A DNA stretch of 64,000 nt, taken from positions 744,001 through 808,000 of the forward strand of contig CBDHEY010000004.1 of the NCBI GenBank assembly GCA_965262305.1, read 5' to 3'. A program made the position numbers and the translations under genes. The notes below the pieces were generated by a model. It worked only from the letters and a program-made list of their open reading frames with translations, made no database searches and had not been told where the DNA came from. The stretch comes from CBDHEY01 sp965262305. Lineage in GTDB: Bacteria; Pseudomonadota; Gammaproteobacteria; Pseudomonadales; Cellvibrionaceae. Numbering within the stretch: position 1 is the first letter of the stretch; every line of letters begins with the position of its first letter. Shown piece after piece: positions 62,901 to 64,000 of the stretch.

Positions 62901-63616
62901 TCGATGACTTTTTGATTGCGTCGTTGGGCAGAGCAGTCACGTTCTCCCAAAGTGAGAGCGTTTCCTTTTCCATCTCCAAAGACTTGGACTTCAATGTGAC
63001 GTGCACGAGATATGAACTTTTCTACAAATACGCCATCATTGGAAAAATTATTTTTGCTTAATCTTTTAACACTTTCAAACGCATTGACTAGTTCTACTTC
63101 ATTATGGCATGTGCTCATACCAATCCCACCACCTCCAGCAGTAGATTTAAGCATAATTGGAAATCCAATTTCTTTTGCTGTCCGTTTTGCTTCATCCAAA
63201 TTCGTAAGCAGTTGACTTCCGGGAAGCAGTGGAATGTTGTTTTGTTCTGCTATTTCTCTTGCACGATGTTTTAGTCCAAAATCACGAAGTTGTTTTTCTG
63301 TTGGACCTAAAAATACAATACCTTCTTTTATGCAGCGTGCTGCAAATTCGGCATTTTCACTGAGAAAACCGTAACCTGGATGAATTGCTTGTGCATCGTG
63401 GTTTTTAGCAACTGAAAAAAGCCTGTTTTGATCTAGATAAGTTTTAGTGGCATTGCCTTCTCCCAACGACACCGCTTCGTCAGCAAGTTCGACATGTAAC
63501 GAATCGCGATCAGCTTCTGAATAAACGACCAAGGATTGAATGTCTAATTTTCTTAAGGTTCGGATTATGCGAACCGCTATAGCTCCGCGGTTGGCAATGA
63601 GTACTTTTTTAAACAC
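59972..63616 (-). CDS. uca: Biotin-dependent urea (or guanidine) carboxylase
   Basis: 1214 residues from GTG 63616 (MFKKVLIANRGAIAVRIIRT). Biotin carboxylase (1-450, with GGGGIGMS and EMNTRLQVEHG), then KipA/AHS2-like and KipI/AHS1-like carboxyltransferase parts (about 470-1000), then biotin carrier with MKM and biotin Lys1179. Near residue 715 the sequence is GAVDFTGDMPV; yeast urea amidolyase has Asn (recalled INFTGDEPV). An Asp at this place is reported for guanidine carboxylases. No ykkC guanidine riboswitch and no CgdAB genes were seen directly upstream, so the substrate is left open. Confidence 0.93.
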   Translation of the reverse strand: MFKKVLIANRGAIAVRIIRTLRKLDIQSLVVYSEADRDSLHVELADEAVSLGEGNATKTYLDQNRLFSVAKNHDAQAIHPGYGFLSENAEFAARCIKEGIVFLGPTEKQLRDFGLKHRAREIAEQNNIPLLPGSQLLTNLDEAKRTAKEIGFPIMLKSTAGGGGIGMSTCHNEVELVNAFESVKRLSKNNFSNDGVFVEKFISRARHIEVQVFGDGKGNALTLGERDCSAQRRNQKVIEETPAPNIPESVRTSLNQVAHTLASATHYQSAGTVEFIYDADTDDFFFLEMNTRLQVEHGITEQIFEIDLVEWMIKLGEETLADLKDLKANLNPKKHSIQVRIYAEDPNNQFQPSSGVLSQVYFPQNSDNVRIDHWIETGINISPYFDPMLAKIIITDTDRNSCLTRLKETLTKTTLYGIETNIDYVGEVLSQDVFAEGKITTGYLSTFRYSPHTINVLSPGTQTTIQDYPGRKNYWHVGIPPSGPFDNLSFRLGNQLLNNDPNAPGLEITLQGPKLKFNQVSHIVICGAPNNARIIRDSNEIPISTWQVTRIECGDIIECGKTTKHGSRYYLMISGGISCPDYLNSKSTFTLGQFGGHNGRALRTGDVIHYRPVNDFSPAAQIRETANCLHESHCPQIDSEWSLRVIYGPHGSSDFFTDEDIADFFGSSWEVHYNSSRTGIRLIGPKPNWARSDGGEAGMHPSNIHDNAYAIGAVDFTGDMPVILGPDGPSLGGFVCPATVITADLWKLGQLKAGDTIRFSPVTIAEAVELEKQQITSIESLEYEEFELTEISPTKCILKALPEKLSEAGRSLPKVIYRPQGDHYLLVEYGPLVLDINLRFRAHALMLWLEKQNITGVYELTPGVRSLQIHYNSLEISIQELLDILEKAEDQLDQEENPEVPARIVHLPLSWDDEACKKAIQKYMQSVRQDAPWCPSNIEFIRRINGLASINDVKRIVFEANYLVLGLGDVYLGAPVATPIDPRHRLVTTKYNPARTWTAENSVGIGGSYLCIYGMEGPGGYQFIGRTSQMWNRFKTTREFEKPWLLRFFDQIKFYEVTGEELEKIRRDFPKGKYPLKIENTVFNLNEYQNFIDENIESINEFKTHRNQSFAEELERWIESGQINFETQVQEETDQLEISLNDSDVLVESHIAGNIWQISVAENDQVTKGQVLIIVESMKMEIEIVAPESGKVKQILVNQGDQIHAGQPLLIVEI

Positions 63617-63840
63617 TGTAGTTAACCAAATTTAAATGATGTATTTCATCCCAAAAAATTTTTTAATTCAGGATTGACCTATTTTCGTCACAGTAGTTAT
63701 CAAATTTAGGATGACTTAGTTAGAGAGTAATAATCTTCATTCTTTATTGATATTCAATAGACGATATTAAAATATTCAAAAGTTACGACATTTGTCGAAT
63801 AGTACTTTCAAGCGGTTTATCTTTTTATCTCTTTCTGATG
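63617..63840. other. Leader of the carboxylase operon
   Basis: 224 AT-rich bases. A stem CGACA/TGTCG lies near 63787-63798. I checked for guanidine-I riboswitch motifs and for a -24/-12 promoter and found neither. No frame. Confidence 0.4.
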
Positions 63841-64000
63841 TCATTTGGTCGCCTCGCTGGAATCGTTGGCGTTCTTTTCTGGTAGCGGATGTACTGGTGG
63901 TAATATCGCTGCAGAAAGCAGTAGCTTTCCTGTGATGACCCCACGCCTAGATATCATTTCATTAGCGATAGCTTTGAGTTTTTCTCCAGGCCCCTGAACG
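63841..64000 (-). CDS. C-terminus of a NikR-like / CopG-family regulator
   Basis: Partial gene cut by the right edge; 52 residues remain (VQGPGEKLKAIANEMISRRG, then VITGKLLLSAAILPPVHPLP). The pattern G-x-L-x(2)-I/L-A ... RGV-x-x-G-x-L-x-L matches the end of the ACT-like C-terminal domain of NikR. The 20-residue tail after it is unusual. It is upstream of the carboxylase on the same strand, 225 bases away. Nickel link (urease or hydrogenase) cannot be judged from the fragment. Confidence 0.5.
   Translation of the reverse strand, partial: VQGPGEKLKAIANEMISRRGVITGKLLLSAAILPPVHPLPEKNANDSSEATK

Noticed and set aside
63617..63840. ykkC guanidine riboswitch before the carboxylase
   Set aside because: No conserved ykkC segments found on the coding strand; other guanidine riboswitch classes also not seen.
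1..64000. tRNA, rRNA, insertion sequences or prophage
   Set aside because: No cloverleaf, rRNA core, transposase or phage structural gene was recognised on either strand by eye.

Overview
The window comes from an AT-rich, free-living Gammaproteobacterium, probably marine and possibly close to Cellvibrionaceae (Agarilytica/Teredinibacter/Saccharophagus type). The order glnA - thiI - typA is the one known from Pseudomonas-type genomes. Secreted proteins carry long Pro-Thr-Ser linkers next to a carbohydrate-binding-like module. The lineage is an inference; no rRNA or tRNA gene is visible to fix it. I saw no insertion sequence, prophage or CRISPR array.

Layout. 1-2.7 kb: 5' part of a eukaryotic-type glutamine synthetase (GSII), then a PP2C phosphatase and a Ser/Thr kinase. 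3.4-13 kb: serine hydrolase, glnA (GSI), thiI and typA, with a block of accessory genes (small membrane protein, secreted protein, LuxR solo, outer-membrane protein) set between thiI and typA. 13-20 kb: lipoprotein, glycosyltransferase, ABC exporter, YjbQ, and a CsgG/DUF4810/DUF799 lipoprotein operon. 20-31.4 kb: a signalling and envelope block made of a dienelactone hydrolase, a histidine kinase, a CHASE2-Ser/Thr kinase convergent with a LysM/FecR protein, GlsB, OmpA, two MscS-type channels around a palindromic intergenic region, a sigma factor without an anti-sigma gene, and an HD-GYP protein. 31.4-37.2 kb: secreted subtilase with sugar-binding-like module, a DUF442-like phosphatase, and a four-domain fasciclin lipoprotein.

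37.6-45.4 kb is a complete ECF sigma / ChrR zinc anti-sigma pair divergent from eight genes (SnoaL-like, SDR, FAD oxidoreductase, DUF1365, CFA-type methyltransferase, DUF2878, chalcone-isomerase-like, DUF3833). These families are typical of singlet-oxygen and membrane-lipid regulons. A TGATCC-N18-TATAG promoter lies in front of the sigma gene.

48.2-54.7 kb is a cyanate-use locus: a NrtA/CynA-type ABC importer, cyanase and a DUF1348 protein. It is divergent from a PAS-AAA+ sigma54 activator. The intergenic region holds a near-consensus -24/-12 promoter and three copies of a 12-bp palindromic element, so a full regulatory circuit can be read from the sequence. 54.9-58 kb: a second subtilase and a PAS-GGDEF protein. 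58.1-63.6 kb: allophanate hydrolase and a biotin-dependent urea (or guanidine) carboxylase, with the C-terminus of a NikR-like regulator upstream.

Two themes join the window: scavenging of nitrogen from small C-N compounds (cyanate, urea or guanidine) feeding two kinds of glutamine synthetase, and sensing of envelope and oxidative stress. The strongest findings are the sigma54 cyanate circuit with its triple operator, the ECF/ChrR lipid operon, the CHASE2 kinase-FecR/LysM pair, and the substrate question for the carboxylase (Asp715).
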